The translations under genes were made by a program, and so were the position numbers. The notes below the pieces were generated by a model. The model was not told the DNA's origin. It did not search any database and saw only the letters and a program-made list of their open reading frames with translations. 64,000 bases of DNA, from assembly GCA_027559495.1 (NCBI GenBank), contig JAMXSV010000010.1, positions 2,356,001 through 2,420,000 of the forward strand, read 5' to 3'. This DNA is from Aurifilum marmelostoma. Lineage: Eukaryota; Ascomycota; Sordariomycetes; Diaporthales; Cryphonectriaceae. Shown here in pieces: positions 30,701-42,758 of this stretch. Positions within the stretch are counted from its first letter, which is position 1. Every line of letters begins with the position of its first letter.

Positions 30701-33625
30701 ATGTCTGGTAAGAATATCCCATGATGCCTACGGCGCCTGCACATGACAGCCCATCCTCCCTCCACCCTACTCTCCAGCCACCTGGGCAGTGCATCTGCTC
30801 ACACAATCTCCTCCGCCATAACAAGAAGCCTTACTGACTAGACCTGGTGGGTACAGGCGAAGCTGAACCACGCCGTTCGGTGCGCAGCACCAAAGGCCAG
30901 CACAAGGGCCTCCCCGACTCTCTCGAACAGCCCGCCGAACCGAAGCGCCGCGGCAAGAAGACTGCCACCAAGAAACAGGCCGAGCCCGAGCCAGAGGATG
31001 ACGAGGAGGAGGTCATCCGCTGTGTCTGTGGTGCCACCAGCCAGGACACCGACGACCCGGACGATCCCTGGATCGCCTGCGATCAGTGCCATGTGTGGCA
31101 GCACAACGTTTGCGTAGGTATGAGTGTCTTTGACGAGGATCTCGAGGACATTGAGTACTACTGTGAGGAGTGTAAGCCTCAGAATCACAAGGCGCTGCTC
31201 GAAGGTCTCAAGAAGGGGGGAGCGTATCTGGGAGACAAGGCGCAAGGAGTACATGGAAGAAAAAGAGGCCGAGAAGAAACAGAAGAAGGGGCCCAAGAAG
31301 GGCAAGAAGCGCCAGAGTGAACTTCACGACGAGCCTCGCTCTTCTCAGAAATCTGCAAAATCTTCAGCATCCCCGGCCCCCGACAAGAAAGTTCCTGGCA
31401 CAAAGGCTGCCGCCGCAAAGCGCAAAGAGCGCCATGATTCTGCCGATACTACTGCCAAGGTAAGCGGACTCAAGGTCCCACAGACACACGTAGAGACACG
31501 CTGGCTGACCGACCGTTCTTCACAGGAGCCATCTAAACTGCGCAAGGTCTCTGAGAGTCAGGCCGTGGCAGCTCCGCCCTACGAACCCCCTAGCGACCTG
31601 CCCGACACCATAGCTGGGCTGGCCGATGGACGCCAGGGCCCTGCGAAGCTGCTGCAGAAGTCTCTCCTCCATGCGCTGAACCAACACGAGAAGAAGGGTG
31701 GATACAACCCCGCTGATGGAGTCTCCAATGATTCCCGCTCAGAGCGTCTGGCTATTGCCATCGAGCGGGCGGTGCACGACTCCCACCCTGCCCGTGATGA
31801 ATACGGCAAACAGTGTCGAACTCTGGGTGCCAATCTGAAGTCCAACCAGGAGCTCATCGGCCGGCTACTCAACCACTCCCTCACTCCGCCCATGCTAGCC
31901 GTGATGACCTCGGACGACCTGCAAACGGAGAAGCAGCAGCAAGAGACCGCCGCTGCCAAGGAGCGCAACGTGCGCCAGTCGATCATCGCCACGGACGAGG
32001 TGCAAACTGGACCTCGATACAGGCGAACACACAAGGGCGACGAGCTCATTGACGATGGCTATACTGGCGCTGATTCTCCCGCCCGGCAGACCCCTCAGGC
32101 TGCCAAGGCCAGTGGATCACGTGCCCAGCAGTCTCACAGCCGCAAGCCATCGGGAGAGCCGATGAAGATTGACACCCAGCAGCAGTCACCGACAAGTAAT
32201 TTCGATATCAACAAGGTATTCTCTAGTGTCAAGTCTCCCACAGCCACGACGGTGCGCCGACCATCGGGACCTGCTCCGTCTCAGGGCCCTGGTGTCGACC
32301 CTGACGTCGACAGGCTCCTCGAAGATGATGGCAACGAATCACCACCTTATTCGCCCACTGAGGAGACGGATCCGGATGTGGTGTGGAGAGGCCAGCTTAT
32401 AATGGCTGCCACCGCGGACTTCCAGGCTGTCGCCAAGCATGTGGCTGGAGCTAACCTCTCCAAAACGATCAATCTGCCCTGGACCACACTTCTTCCTAGA
32501 AAGCTGAATGTCGGAGGGCGCATTGCCATGAACTCGGCCACTGAGTACCTGTGCAGTCTACGATGGAACTCCATGGTGGACCTCGTCGTGACCAGCCTCA
32601 CACCAGCAACAGAGGCTGGCAAGGCCGATTTTGACAAGATCTTCAACTACTTTGTGAGCAAGGAGCGATGGGCCGTTGTTGGAGATAAGGGCATTGGAAA
32701 TGTCAAGGATACATATCTCATTCCAGTGCCGGCGGGCACTGGTAATCACCCCGAGTTTCTTCTCAACCTGGAGGAGAATTACCTGCCCAACAGCCGGACC
32801 GAGAATATGTTGCTTCTCGTCATTGTCTTCCGAAATGATGAGAACACCCTGAAGAAGATTCATGGTCCTGAATGGAACACCAATCCCAACTCATCAGGTC
32901 CATCACCCATGCCGAACAACGCGTCGCCGAGCCCGGCGCCAGCGGCGTTTCCTCAACGAGGTACTCCCATGGCTGGGCCTGCATTTTCTCCGACTACACC
33001 GCAGGTCGGCCCAGGTGGTCCCGGCATTTCCCCTTCGCCGTATCAGGGTGTCCAGAGCCAGCAGCACAACATACCCCCCAATGCTCAAGCTTCGGCGCCG
33101 GCCCAGTTTGCAACAGGCCACCAGGACGCTGAAGCGCAAGCCAAGGCCATACTGGGGCCCTTTGCCACGGTTCCGACCCTTAGTTTCTTGATGCCGCACG
33201 CCCACAAGATGTCAGCTAATGAGTGGTCCATCATTCGTCGTGTTTTGGAACGAGAGCCAAAAGCTCGAGAGGACCTGGCTGTCCTCGGCTCGCTTATAGC
33301 GAAAGAGTCCGAGACCCGACACCAAGCTACCCAACAGTCCCAACAGTCACAGCCTGCGCAGCAGCCGCAGCAGCCAACTCCGGCGCCTTCTCAGATAACG
33401 CCTATTGCGCCGAACAACGCGAAGGCATCGGCACCGGGGGCATTGGCTCCCATGACACAGCCCCAACCCGCCCCCAGACAGACACCCATCTCGCTGCCGA
33501 CCATCCCGGGTATGCCAGCGTCTGTCCATCAATCCTACCAGCAGGCCCAGGCACAAGCACGAAACGCTCAGTCCCCACCAGCTGCATCGCCAGCAGCGCC
33601 GCCACCTGCGCCTCCGGCTTCTTAA
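30701..33625 (+). CDS. Bye1-like transcription factor (PHD finger, TFIIS central domain, SPOC), frameshifted
   Basis: Exons 30701-30707, 30857-31459 and 31526-33625 give about 902 residues after one frame correction. A PHD finger (C4HC3) starts at Cys58 (RCVCG) and ends at YYCEECK near 108. A TFIIS central domain lies at about 231-375 and a SPOC domain at about 487-641 (VVWRGQLIMAATADF). The long Pro/Gln/Ala-rich tail is probably disordered. PHD-TFIIS-SPOC is the Bye1/PHF3 plan: Bye1 binds H3K4me3 and the RNA polymerase II jaw. At 31,215-31,220 six G shift the frame by +1 near residue 124; with five G, LKKG reads on into ERIWETRRKEYMEE, as expected. The second intron is 66 nt and stop-free, so its retention would add 22 residues. 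The tiny first exon (MSG) is supported by GTAAGA and GTACAG sites. Confidence 0.87.
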
Positions 33626-34715
33626 AGAGGGATTGAAAAGCCTCGCACTCTTTTACAGTTGAAGAAGGAAAAAGCTATGGGCGTTGTGCTGTCGGAGTTG
33701 TGATACCAATTTTCTTTTTCTCTTCATTTTTCGTGCTCTCGGATCCACGAAAGGGGCCGTTTTCAAAAGTATCCGGGATTTTATGTCGTTGGAGAGTCTT
33801 GTATTCTTAGACAACCTCGCTTTTTAGTGGAATGGAACGTGATTGTCTTTATATCTCATGACCGACTTCTACCAGAGGTTCGACCTCCTTGACATGTACT
33901 ACCGTTATTGACGTGATTGTTTGTACGCTCTATCGAGACCATAGCTGATTCATTATGATGTCCCACCTGCAATTTCGACAAATATACCATTCCGGCACTT
34001 CCTGTTCTTTCCTCTGATATAATTGATGCAACTATGTGACTCTTTCAACCGTCGAGATTTTCGAGATCTGAACATGAACCTGCCTAGAAAAAAAGTCTAT
34101 TGCCATGGCACTTATCACAAGAGAGAGGGCCAGCAATCACCAAGAACAAAGCCCAGCCGGTCAGGTCAGGTTACTAGAGACAAATCGAATTTCTGATGTT
34201 GTGGTGGTGGTCGTTAAGCATCAATTAGTATTTGCGAAAAACGCTATCTACCACAACCCCGGCAACGAAATGACATGATATGTCCCTCGTCTTTGCCCTT
34301 GTAATGTTCGGGATGCCTGTACGCCCTGTGAAGAAGATGGAATCGCCTAACAATGAAAATGAAACCTCAAGCAAAGCCATGATTTTTATATACTGCAGAT
34401 TGCACGATCCGCTAGGAGAAGGTATTTTGAGATAAAACGCTCCAGGTATGTAGCAACAGAGAGGAGGGGAAGAGGAGGGGAAGGACAACGTGAACAATTG
34501 CTTCGACAGGACACTTAATGGAGGTTAAAGCACGCAACAACCATATCTGCGTATACACAACGCTTCTGTCCGCGACAGGCGAACAATGTTTTTTCCAGGC
34601 CACTTCACTCCGTGTTCGTGAGCGGCCACGACTCTTCATCCCGCAGTGGGCTATGAGCTATGGTGAGTGTTGGTTAGGTAACAGGTTGCAGGCGAACTGC
34701 AGGAGCCGAAATTTA
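33626..34715. other. Convergent intergenic space
   Basis: About 1.1 kb between the 3' ends of the Bye1-like gene and the Cdc4-like gene. No gene is seen; it is probably UTR sequence on both sides. Confidence 0.6.
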
Positions 34716-37700
34716 CTAAGGCTCTTCCTCGATGATGCGCTGCACCTCGGGGCCGTTGAGCAAAATGCGCTTGCCAAGCTCCTCGGGTGGCTTTCCGTCT
34801 CGGACAGCTCCAAAGTCAAGAATCTAAAGAAACAAAGTCAGCTGCTGACACCAAAAAAAAAGGAGAAAGAAAGGAAAAGGAAAATAAAAATGAGAAGAGG
34901 GGGGGGGGGGGGGGAAGCCACAAAATAATGGAGGCTTACCTCGACGTATGTGAGGTTGTCTCTCTGCACAGCTGCGACACATCGACGCTCATCGAATTTG
35001 ACTTGCCATACGCCACCCAAGTCCGTCAGGAGGTCCTGAATACAATCGCCAGTCTGAATGTCCCACATCTTCACAGTCTTCTCGCTGCCGCTGATGACTT
35101 TTCGTCCATCGTGCTGAAAGCAGGTGATGGCGCCGGTGTGAGCCATGAGGGTGTTCTTACACTTCCCGTTCTCGGGATCCCAGATGCGAAGGGTGCTATC
35201 CGCCGCCGCAGAGACTAGGCGTTCGTCGCGTAGGTCAAGCAGACCCACGAGAAGGGTATGTCCTTCAAGCGTGTGAAGGCATGTACCCGTGTCGAGATCC
35301 CATATTTTGACAAACGAGTCCATGGATCCCGAAATGCAACGGTTCCGCTTGTGGTCGAGAACCACACTGTAAACTTTCTGGGTATGACCATGAAGGACAT
35401 GCAGGGCCTCTCCAGTGCTGATGCGCCACACACGGACGGTAGCGTCGTAGCTACCAGACACCAAAGTATCCCCGTGGGCAGCAATGGACCGGACAGAATG
35501 AGTATGACCAGGAAGAATTCGGACGAAGTAGGGGCACTCTGCGTCGTTGGCTGGAGGGCCTGTCTGGATATACCTACGAGATCCTGCTTCAGGCAGCCTC
35601 CACACGCGCAGCTGGCTGTCCCTCGATCCGGTGATGATGAGAGGGTTCGGCGGCATCATGATTGGCTCTCCGCTATAAGTCTTGCCCACCTCGGTCGGCA
35701 TCAGAATCTGAAGACACCGAACCGTAGATGTATGACCAAAGAACACCTGTGTGCACAGGCCCTTCTCGATATCCCAAACGCGAACAGACCGGTCGGTACT
35801 ACCAGAGACCAGTATGTTGCCTTCGTACTGAAGGGCCCAGACACCACCTTCATGACCCTCGAGCTTCTTTCGCAGCTTGCCAGTCTTTGTATCATAGACG
35901 TGGATGAGAGTATCATCACTTCCAGTGATGATCTTGTCGTCGTCGAACTGCAGACAAGTAATTACATGGCGTGGGTGGGCAGCAAAAGCAACATGACCAG
36001 GCTTGACCTTGCCACTTGTCCAGCTCTGGCGGATCATGTAGTGGCGGCGGTAAAGTGACTTGAAAAGATGAAGTCTCCGCAGACTCGGCAATCCGATCTG
36101 GGGATCAGGTACGGCGGCCGCTGCCTCGCTGGCCGCGGAGATAGGGCCATCCGGCTTGAACAGTTTGGGCGGGCACGAAGGTGAGTCATCTTTGACCACT
36201 TCACGAGCACTCACTCGACGTTTGCGCTGCGCATAGTGAGAGTGGCTCTGCTCCGCCCGCTTCCGCTTAGAGCTGCGTGTCTTCGTGTGGCCGTCGGCCC
36301 CCGGCGACCACAGCTCGGCCTCGGTCGAAGTCAGGCGGTTCTGCAGGCTGACATCGCGCTCGGCGCCTTCCGGACCCTCAGGATCTTGCCAGCCCCAGCC
36401 CTGCTTGATGGCCTTCTTGAGCTCACCAGGCGCGAGCTTGAACCCATCTCTGTCGAGAAGTTCCTTCCAGCCAGTCTCGTTGGTGTCGATCAGATTCCGC
36501 CAGTGCTTCGAGACCTGTGCCGCGCGGCAGAGATCACGGTGGTCAAGGAAGCTCAGGACGTGTAGACCCAACTCGACAGGCAGCTGCTTCAGGAAGTCGC
36601 ACTTGAGCGCCGGGGTGACAACATCGGCAACCATGTGCAGAGTCTTCCTGGGACACCTGCGGAGGAACTGGTACATCATAAATGTCTTCATCTCATTGGG
36701 CATTGCATCAAATGACTCAAGCATGGAGCGTGTGTCCAGAAGCCCGGGCGGCCGATCGAAAGAACTCCGTTCACGGTTGGACGGCGAATCATGACCGACC
36801 AGGGCCAGCTCCATGTCCAAATCGCCCGTGGACTGTGTGTCCTGGTTCTCGTCGATCCATCGCTGGCGTGAGGACCTGGTAACGCTCCTCGAGAAACTCG
36901 GATCATCATCTTCTTCGTCTTCTTCTTCCTCTATCCCTTCATCTTGCGTCTCACTTGTGTGCAGCTGGGCAGCAGCCAGTGTTGGGGACAGCCGGGGGCT
37001 GGGTAGGCTTGCGTCTCCTGCAGCAACGGTGATGGATGGACGCGGTGGTTGGGATGCTCGTGACGAGACGGGCCGCATGTCGTCGAGAGCATCGGCGAAT
37101 GGCTCGACGTCGGCGTCGGTGATAGGAGGGGTTGCCACACTGCTGCTGAACACTGTCTGCGACTCACTGCCAGCTGGACTTGCGGCATCATAGGCAGCGG
37201 TGGACTGGCTTGGGGTGGAAGTGGATGGCTCCGCTAGCCTATCGACATTGAGAGGACGTAATCTCTGGGGCCATTCGGTGCTTCCTGCTACCGACTCAGA
37301 CCTGTCTGGGGTGGCGAGATACTGTGAGGATGTCTGCCGTGTGATCCTATCCCGAGCACCGTTGGACACCGCTCTGCGGAGCCTGTCGGACACATGCGAG
37401 GTGGGCGCATGGCTGCGTGACGACCTCTGGACAGTCTTGCTGGTAGAGGGACTGGTACCAGAGCTGGACATATGTCTACGTGAGCGACGCGCCTGGGACT
37501 CGGGAGCATGCCGAGGGGGTTTTGATTGTGATTCGGGTACGGGAGTGCCGCGCTCCGAGGCAGACCTGATGCTGCCCTCGAATTCGAAGGGTTTCGACTG
37601 TAAAAACTGGTCAGCACTAAAGAATAGGACTCAAGAATAATTCAAAAGGGGCACGCGAGCAGAACTGACCTGGTACTCGGAGGACGCAGGGCTATACGCC

Positions 37701-38065
37701 GGCTCGGCGAAGGACCAGGCAAACTCGTCGTCATGATCGTTCAAGTCCAAAGAGAACTTGCGCAGACCTGCTGGCGTGGGGCCCTGCGCCAAGGGGTATT
37801 CTTTCGCATCAAGGGCTTCAAGGGGCCGTGGTTGCCGGATGAACATGGGTGGAAAGGAGCGCTTTGTTGTTGTCGTGGTGGTGACGGTCTTGGTCTCGAC
37901 GTATTGTTCAACCTCATATTGAAGCTTTGCAGCGGCACGACCGGCGAAATCAGGCTCTTCGCTGTCATCAAAACTGACAGTAAGCCTCTGATTTGTCCGC
38001 GGGCGACGGATCTCAGTGGTCTTCTGGGCAGAAGGCGACCCCTTGGACGGGGGCACGAGGGACAT
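34716..38065 (-). CDS. Cdc4/Fbw7-like F-box and WD40 protein (SCF ubiquitin-ligase substrate adaptor)
   Basis: Three exons on the minus strand, 38065-37670, 37597-34940 and 34823-34716, give 1,053 residues. The first 430 residues are Ser/Thr/Pro-rich with an acidic run (EEEEDEEDDD, about 350-365). A helical segment, FMMYQFLRRCPRKTL, precedes the F-box (LPVELGLHVLSFLDHRDL, about 468-510), as in the Cdc4/Fbw7 dimerisation-F-box pair. WD40 repeats run from about 675 to 1,012, with typical GSxDxxxRVWD units such as GSTDRSVRVWDIEKG. The last 35 residues are a separate exon. Such proteins bind Skp1 through the F-box and phosphodegrons through the propeller, sending cell-cycle or nutrient regulators to the proteasome. 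Cdc4/Pop1 is favoured over Met30 because of the helix before the F-box, but this is not proven. The last intron contains a 16-G run. Confidence 0.88.
34899..34914. repeat. G16 homopolymer in the last intron of the Cdc4-like gene
   Basis: Sixteen G on the plus strand are followed, towards lower coordinates, by A/G-rich DNA. On the coding strand this is C16 plus a long polypyrimidine tract leading to the TTTAG acceptor. The run is prone to slippage and sequencing error. Confidence 0.9.
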
Positions 38066-40646
38066 GGCGGGCGTAGACCACCACAGGGTGGTATAAGCGG
38101 TCGACCTCGAGGGTCAGGGAGGGACGAGTTCGTCTGGTAAAGATATTGTGGGCGCGATGAGGCAGATCGTTGGGGAGGGATCCGGCGTGGGGTGGAGAAC
38201 GAGGGGGGTTGACCGGCAGGAACAAGATGACAAAGACGATGCACAGGTTGGACGCGTCTCCGGAACAGAGAGTGCGGACTTCACAGACTGGTGTCGTGGA
38301 CGGCGACGCGTGTTGAGGACGAGTTGTACAGGGGTTGCACAGGCGTCGAGAGAATTTGCGTTGAAACGTCGATCGTCGGGTTGCGCTGTAGTGAGGGCCG
38401 CAGTCGGTGGTTGGGGTTGAGGCTGAGATTGGGGGTTGGTTCAGGCAGGACGTCGCCAAAGGATTTCTCAGACACTGCAGAACATAGCGTAGCCCCCTTT
38501 CTTGTTGGAGGAGAAATGCTGAAGTCTGCAGGAAACCTTTCGGACGATCCTCTCTGCGTATTGGGTCGCGGCGACGTGCCTCTGGGGCTATGAAAAGGAT
38601 TTGGTCGAGGCAGGATGACGAGAGGGTGGTAGGGCACGAGGTCGTGGGTCGTGCGTCGGTGGTAGTGGTGGTCGTGGAGTGGACTGTGACCACAAGAGGC
38701 GAGGCGGGACAGGGGCAGGCAGGCAGGAGGTTGGTGGGCCCAGGTCAGACGGGGGAGGGAATTTCTGGGTGAAGGCGGGATAAGAGTAAGAGTAAGCAGA
38801 GGGAGAGGCCACCCGGGGGGGTAGAGGGGAAAGTATAAAGGGAAAGGGGAAAAAAAGGAATAAAGAAAAGGGGAAGAAAAAAAGAGCGGGGAAGATAGTA
38901 GAGCACACACAACAACCAATAGACAGAGTAGTCAAGTTAGGAGTTGTTCATGAACGCACTCAAGGCCGTACAAGATGTTCCTTGGGCCAGACTATGGCCA
39001 CAGTGAGAATGTCGTGGCTGGTCAGATCGTGAGGCTTGCTGGCTGTGCTATGACGGCCATGGTGGTGATGGTCGTGGAGTGATTTGCTCGTGTTGTTTAG
39101 TATCGATGACGACCAACTTGGCTCGGTCAGAAATCAGGAGTTGGCGGGTACCTGCTTGCAAGGCTTCCACAGAGAGCTGGCACGGTCAGTCCAGGTCACA
39201 GGTGCTGTTCGAGCGGTGGAGTTGGAAGCGCTGATGAGTGTCGAGGAGGCTTCATGGAACACCTAGGTGCGGGTAATGCCCCCTCTCAGTGTACCCCATG
39301 GCCCCCCTGAAATCTACGACGCCATTGCCCCAACTTTCACTGGCTACCCAGTCGCTGGTCCGTTGTGTGCCTCGGGTTCTCCTAGCGGCCCCCAGGCTCA
39401 GGCGTACCAGCACCAGACCATACGAGTATAGTAGCAGTTGAGAGTCAGTCATTCCTTTACCTTACTCGGTAGGGTCTGAGCCCAGACGTCAACGCTCGCC
39501 AACGTCGCCCAACATACTATGGCCACTACATCCCAACTTAGCCGTCTACTGGAGCATCCCGTCTTCCCCACTACGGCACGTCCAAGCCTTTGTTACCACA
39601 GCGGTACTGCTAGCCACGCTAGGGTACCCCGTTCCTCCAAGACGAAGTCCCCCCGGGTAGGGGCACCAAAAAGTCCTGATTAATGACAGTAAAAATGTCG
39701 CCTCGAGGGGGCCAAATCGGGATCCATGTTTTTCCTCTGGGTCCCCCGGGGAAGGGGGGGACTCGGCGCCACAGCCGCAGAATACCAAGGGCGGCCTTGC
39801 CATGGCTTCCGGGACTGGGCCGATCGTCTTTTTACCAACACCAACTATTTTGTCTTTGTGGGCTGGATTTGGCCATCTTTTTTGGTGTTTGAACAAAGGG
39901 AGAACGAAAAAAAAAAAAATCGAGGGAGAGTGAAGGGGGGGGAAGGGGGGACTCATTTATCTTCAGCTTCTTACTCAGCAATCAGCGTCGCTATTGAGCC
40001 CAAGTCATGGTGCATGTGAGAGACACTGTGGGAGAACATTGTTGTACGTACTGCCTGGACAAAGAGTGTGGCTTGCCTATTCGGTACTCGAGAAGACGGT
40101 CAACCGGCAGAATATGTCTTCAGGCTCAAATCAGGTTTGGTGCTACCAGCAAGGAAATCACGGGCGTGAGTATGAAGACGCACAAGACAAAGAGCGTCTC
40201 TCCACGGATGGCCAGTTCAGAAGCAGGGCTTATTGTTACTGGTGTGACATTCAGCAGAAATCTTTTTCTGGAATCTCGAGATCACACAGCGTTTATGGCG
40301 AGGATGAGACTCAGAATACGTGAGGTTACCCAGCGATGGCCAACCTGAAGCAGCTGGATCTTGTGCACAAGTGTGCCTTCCTCCTTTTTGAACCTGCTTT
40401 GTCATATGAGTTCCTGCCTCCTACAGTCTGGATACTGCTCGAATCAATAAGCACCGAAACTATGCCGGCAAGCAAGTGGGAAGAAAGGTGCGCCTTCCTC
40501 AAGACGTGGAAGCGCTTCTGGGCAGGTACAACCGGAGAGCTGAGATAGCTGTTTGAAAACTTCGCCCCTCAACGCATGGTTCCCATATTGTATGATTCTT
40601 GTCAACCTCTTCTTCTCGTTCTTTTCCGAAAACAAGTGGAGCCAGC
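38066..40646. other. Divergent intergenic region, about 2.6 kb
   Basis: Lies between the Cdc4-like gene (-) and the orphan gene (+). Proximal sequence has purine/pyrimidine-biased tracts (38,800-38,890 A/G-rich on plus) compatible with a long 5' UTR and promoter. A short open frame at 40,336-40,548 (MANLKQLDLVH...) just upstream of the orphan gene could be an extra 5' exon or noise. Nothing else is recognised. Confidence 0.55.
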
Positions 40647-42157
40647 ATGAAGGACGATCCCCACATCGGAGGCAACGCCAGATTCAACAGCTTCGATGCT
40701 GGAGGTGCACAACGGTGTCTGACATCCGTGGTACGCAATGCTTCTACGGAAACGGGAGGACGGTCTTTTCATGAGATCCCTGGGTTCTGTTCCAAGTTGA
40801 CCTGATCACTGACATGGTCTCGAGCAGCTGAGCTTCATCTTGTACGCCAGGTAGGCTCAATCGCCGACCGTTCCTCCAGCTGCTTCAGGCACATACAAAG
40901 TCTCGAGCTAACCACTCCACAGAGGCTCTCTTCCCGAAGATTGCTTTCGGGCTGTTTCGAATAAGCAGTGGGCCGACCCAGAAACCACGCATGAAGCCCT
41001 CATCAGCTCCGGTAAGCCACTGTCTGTCGCCGGACAGCCCAGAGATATCATTCTGGCCCAAGACGGGCCATGCATATACCTACGGAAGACCGAGAACCCC
41101 CGTCTGGCTGGGCTGCTGGCAGCACTGGTACGTTTCGAAGAGCTCTGGCTTCGCCTTCCTCGCCTCAAGCCAACCCCAGCGCAGGATCGTGTCTTTGCAG
41201 CTGTTCAACAGCAACGCCTCGGAAAGCTCCAGATTTGCTTCGCGGGGTCAAAATCATGGGACTCAAGATCGTTGATCGAGTTCTATAGCCTCAAGATCCG
41301 CAACACTGCAAAGGGAAGCATGCACATCTATATCAGCTGGGGAGGCCAGTCTGACACCTCCATCACAACTGCCTGCGAACATCCACTGAAGCACTTTCTG
41401 AGGACCCGACCTCCCATCCAGGGCACCTTCTTTACTCACCCATTCCTCTTCTCCATCGACGGAAGGCCTTTGGAAGGCAAGCAGGGATCTCGTTTCCGCG
41501 ATGATCTCAAAACAGCGACATCGATCTTGCAAGGCATGACAGGTGCTGGTGGAGGTCGGATCGGCACGGTTGTGTTAGTATTTCGACTCTTGTCTCCTTC
41601 GCGATGGTATCTCTGTGGCTGATCACTAGAGTATCAGATATTGGTCGGCGGCTGATCTGTCCGAAGAGGGAGAGGAGAGGGCTCAAGCTGCGGGGGCCGG
41701 TCTGGAAGTGCAATGGAGAGATGGTATCTTCCGGGACAAGCACCACCCTCTTGGGGGAAATATTGATTGGAACATTGAGGAACAGTCCATAGGTCGAGCA
41801 AAGCACGGCACAAGCTTCGACGATGGCCCTGACTGGCTCAGTGGCTATATTCCAGGGCCATCGTACAGTTCACAGCGGCAGTCTGGTGCTAGAGTGCTGC
41901 AGCAGAAGTTCGATTGCAACCTGGTGAGACGCATCGCTGCCTTGATTCCGTATTTCGGTCTTTCCTGCTGACAAGACTTGCAGTCAGTTATTGAAGAGGC
42001 GGCAGAAGAACTGCCGCCGACGCAGCTTTGGTATTCACAGACGTCTTTAGACTCTCAAAGATCAATATTGGGAGCAAGCCCAGTGCCATCGCCCGGAACG
42101 GAGATTCCGGGCGAGCTACCCAACAACTGGGACTATGAATTGTTCCGTCGAAAATAA
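40647..42157 (+). CDS. Unrecognised five-exon gene, 407-residue protein
   Basis: No single long ORF marks it, but five exons join in frame: 40647-40730, 40828-40850, 40923-41571, 41630-41923 and 41984-42157. The total is 1,224 nt, exactly 408 codons. Introns are 97, 72, 58 and 60 nt with GT-AG ends (donors GTACGC, GTAGGC, GTGTTA, GTGAGA). The protein starts MKDDPHIGGNARFNSFDAGG and has no signal peptide or membrane segment. It contains a hydrophobic/charged core (LLAALVRFEELWLRLPRL, about 80-100), a Gly-rich turn (MTGAGGGRIGTV, about 241-252) and an acidic, Ser-rich C-terminus ending NNWDYELFRRK. I do not recognise a domain. Codon use, splice consistency and the 216-codon third exon make it a likely real gene. 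The frame stays open for 84 codons after its TAA (listed separately). Exact 5' end uncertain. Confidence 0.72.
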
Positions 42158-42412
42158 CGCAAACCTACACCGAGTTCCCCTCCAAGACCATCATTTTTCG
42201 CTGTGCAGACAAGATCCGCGTCGAGCTTGGGACTCACGGATCTCTCTCAGGACAGTTTTGTCGACGCAAGGGATGCGACACCCAGTTCCTGCGCCTTACA
42301 GAAGGCTGGTCCAACAACTGAGCCACGCCATGGTCGTGGTTGTGGCCCCATCCCTAGACCAGCCGGTCGCGTTAGCAAACGAACTCGCACAAAAGGCACT
42401 CGCTTCAACTAG
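42158..42412 (+). other. Stop-free in-frame extension behind the TAA of the orphan gene
   Basis: The codons after TAA 42155-42157 stay open in the same frame for 84 triplets to TAG 42410-42412. They encode a Ser/Pro/Arg/Lys-rich tail that begins RKPTPSSPPRPSFF and ends with a basic piece (GRVSKRTRTKGTRFN) like a nuclear-localisation or disordered C-terminus. The true protein could therefore have been longer (about 492 residues), with the TAA a recent nonsense change or error. A second frame across the same DNA is also open, so chance is possible. Confidence 0.4.
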
Positions 42413-42758
42413 GCACCTTCATCGTTTGCAAAGCAGAAATGGACTCCAGCGGCGCATCTTGTCGGAAACTAATGCTACAAATTCAGCTGTATCACTCGGG
42501 GTCAGCTTTGTTTGGAGGCAAGTTTAGTCAGGAAGGATACTCATTTCTATACGTTACTCTCTTAATCATCAATTTTCGATTCTAAATGTTTAATTAACAT
42601 GGTGATAGTACATACAGACAAATTATGGACCATGCTGACTACGTATATCAGAGTCCGGCTATCTAGAATACAGTGCATGGCGCTGTACTCCACTGCTATC
42701 TGGGCCTCAACAACCCGTGTTTCCACCTCTATCATTATTACAAACTAAAGACACCATT
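42413..42758. other. Convergent intergenic space
   Basis: Lies between the orphan gene (+) and the secreted Ser/Thr-rich gene (-). No gene is seen. Confidence 0.6.
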
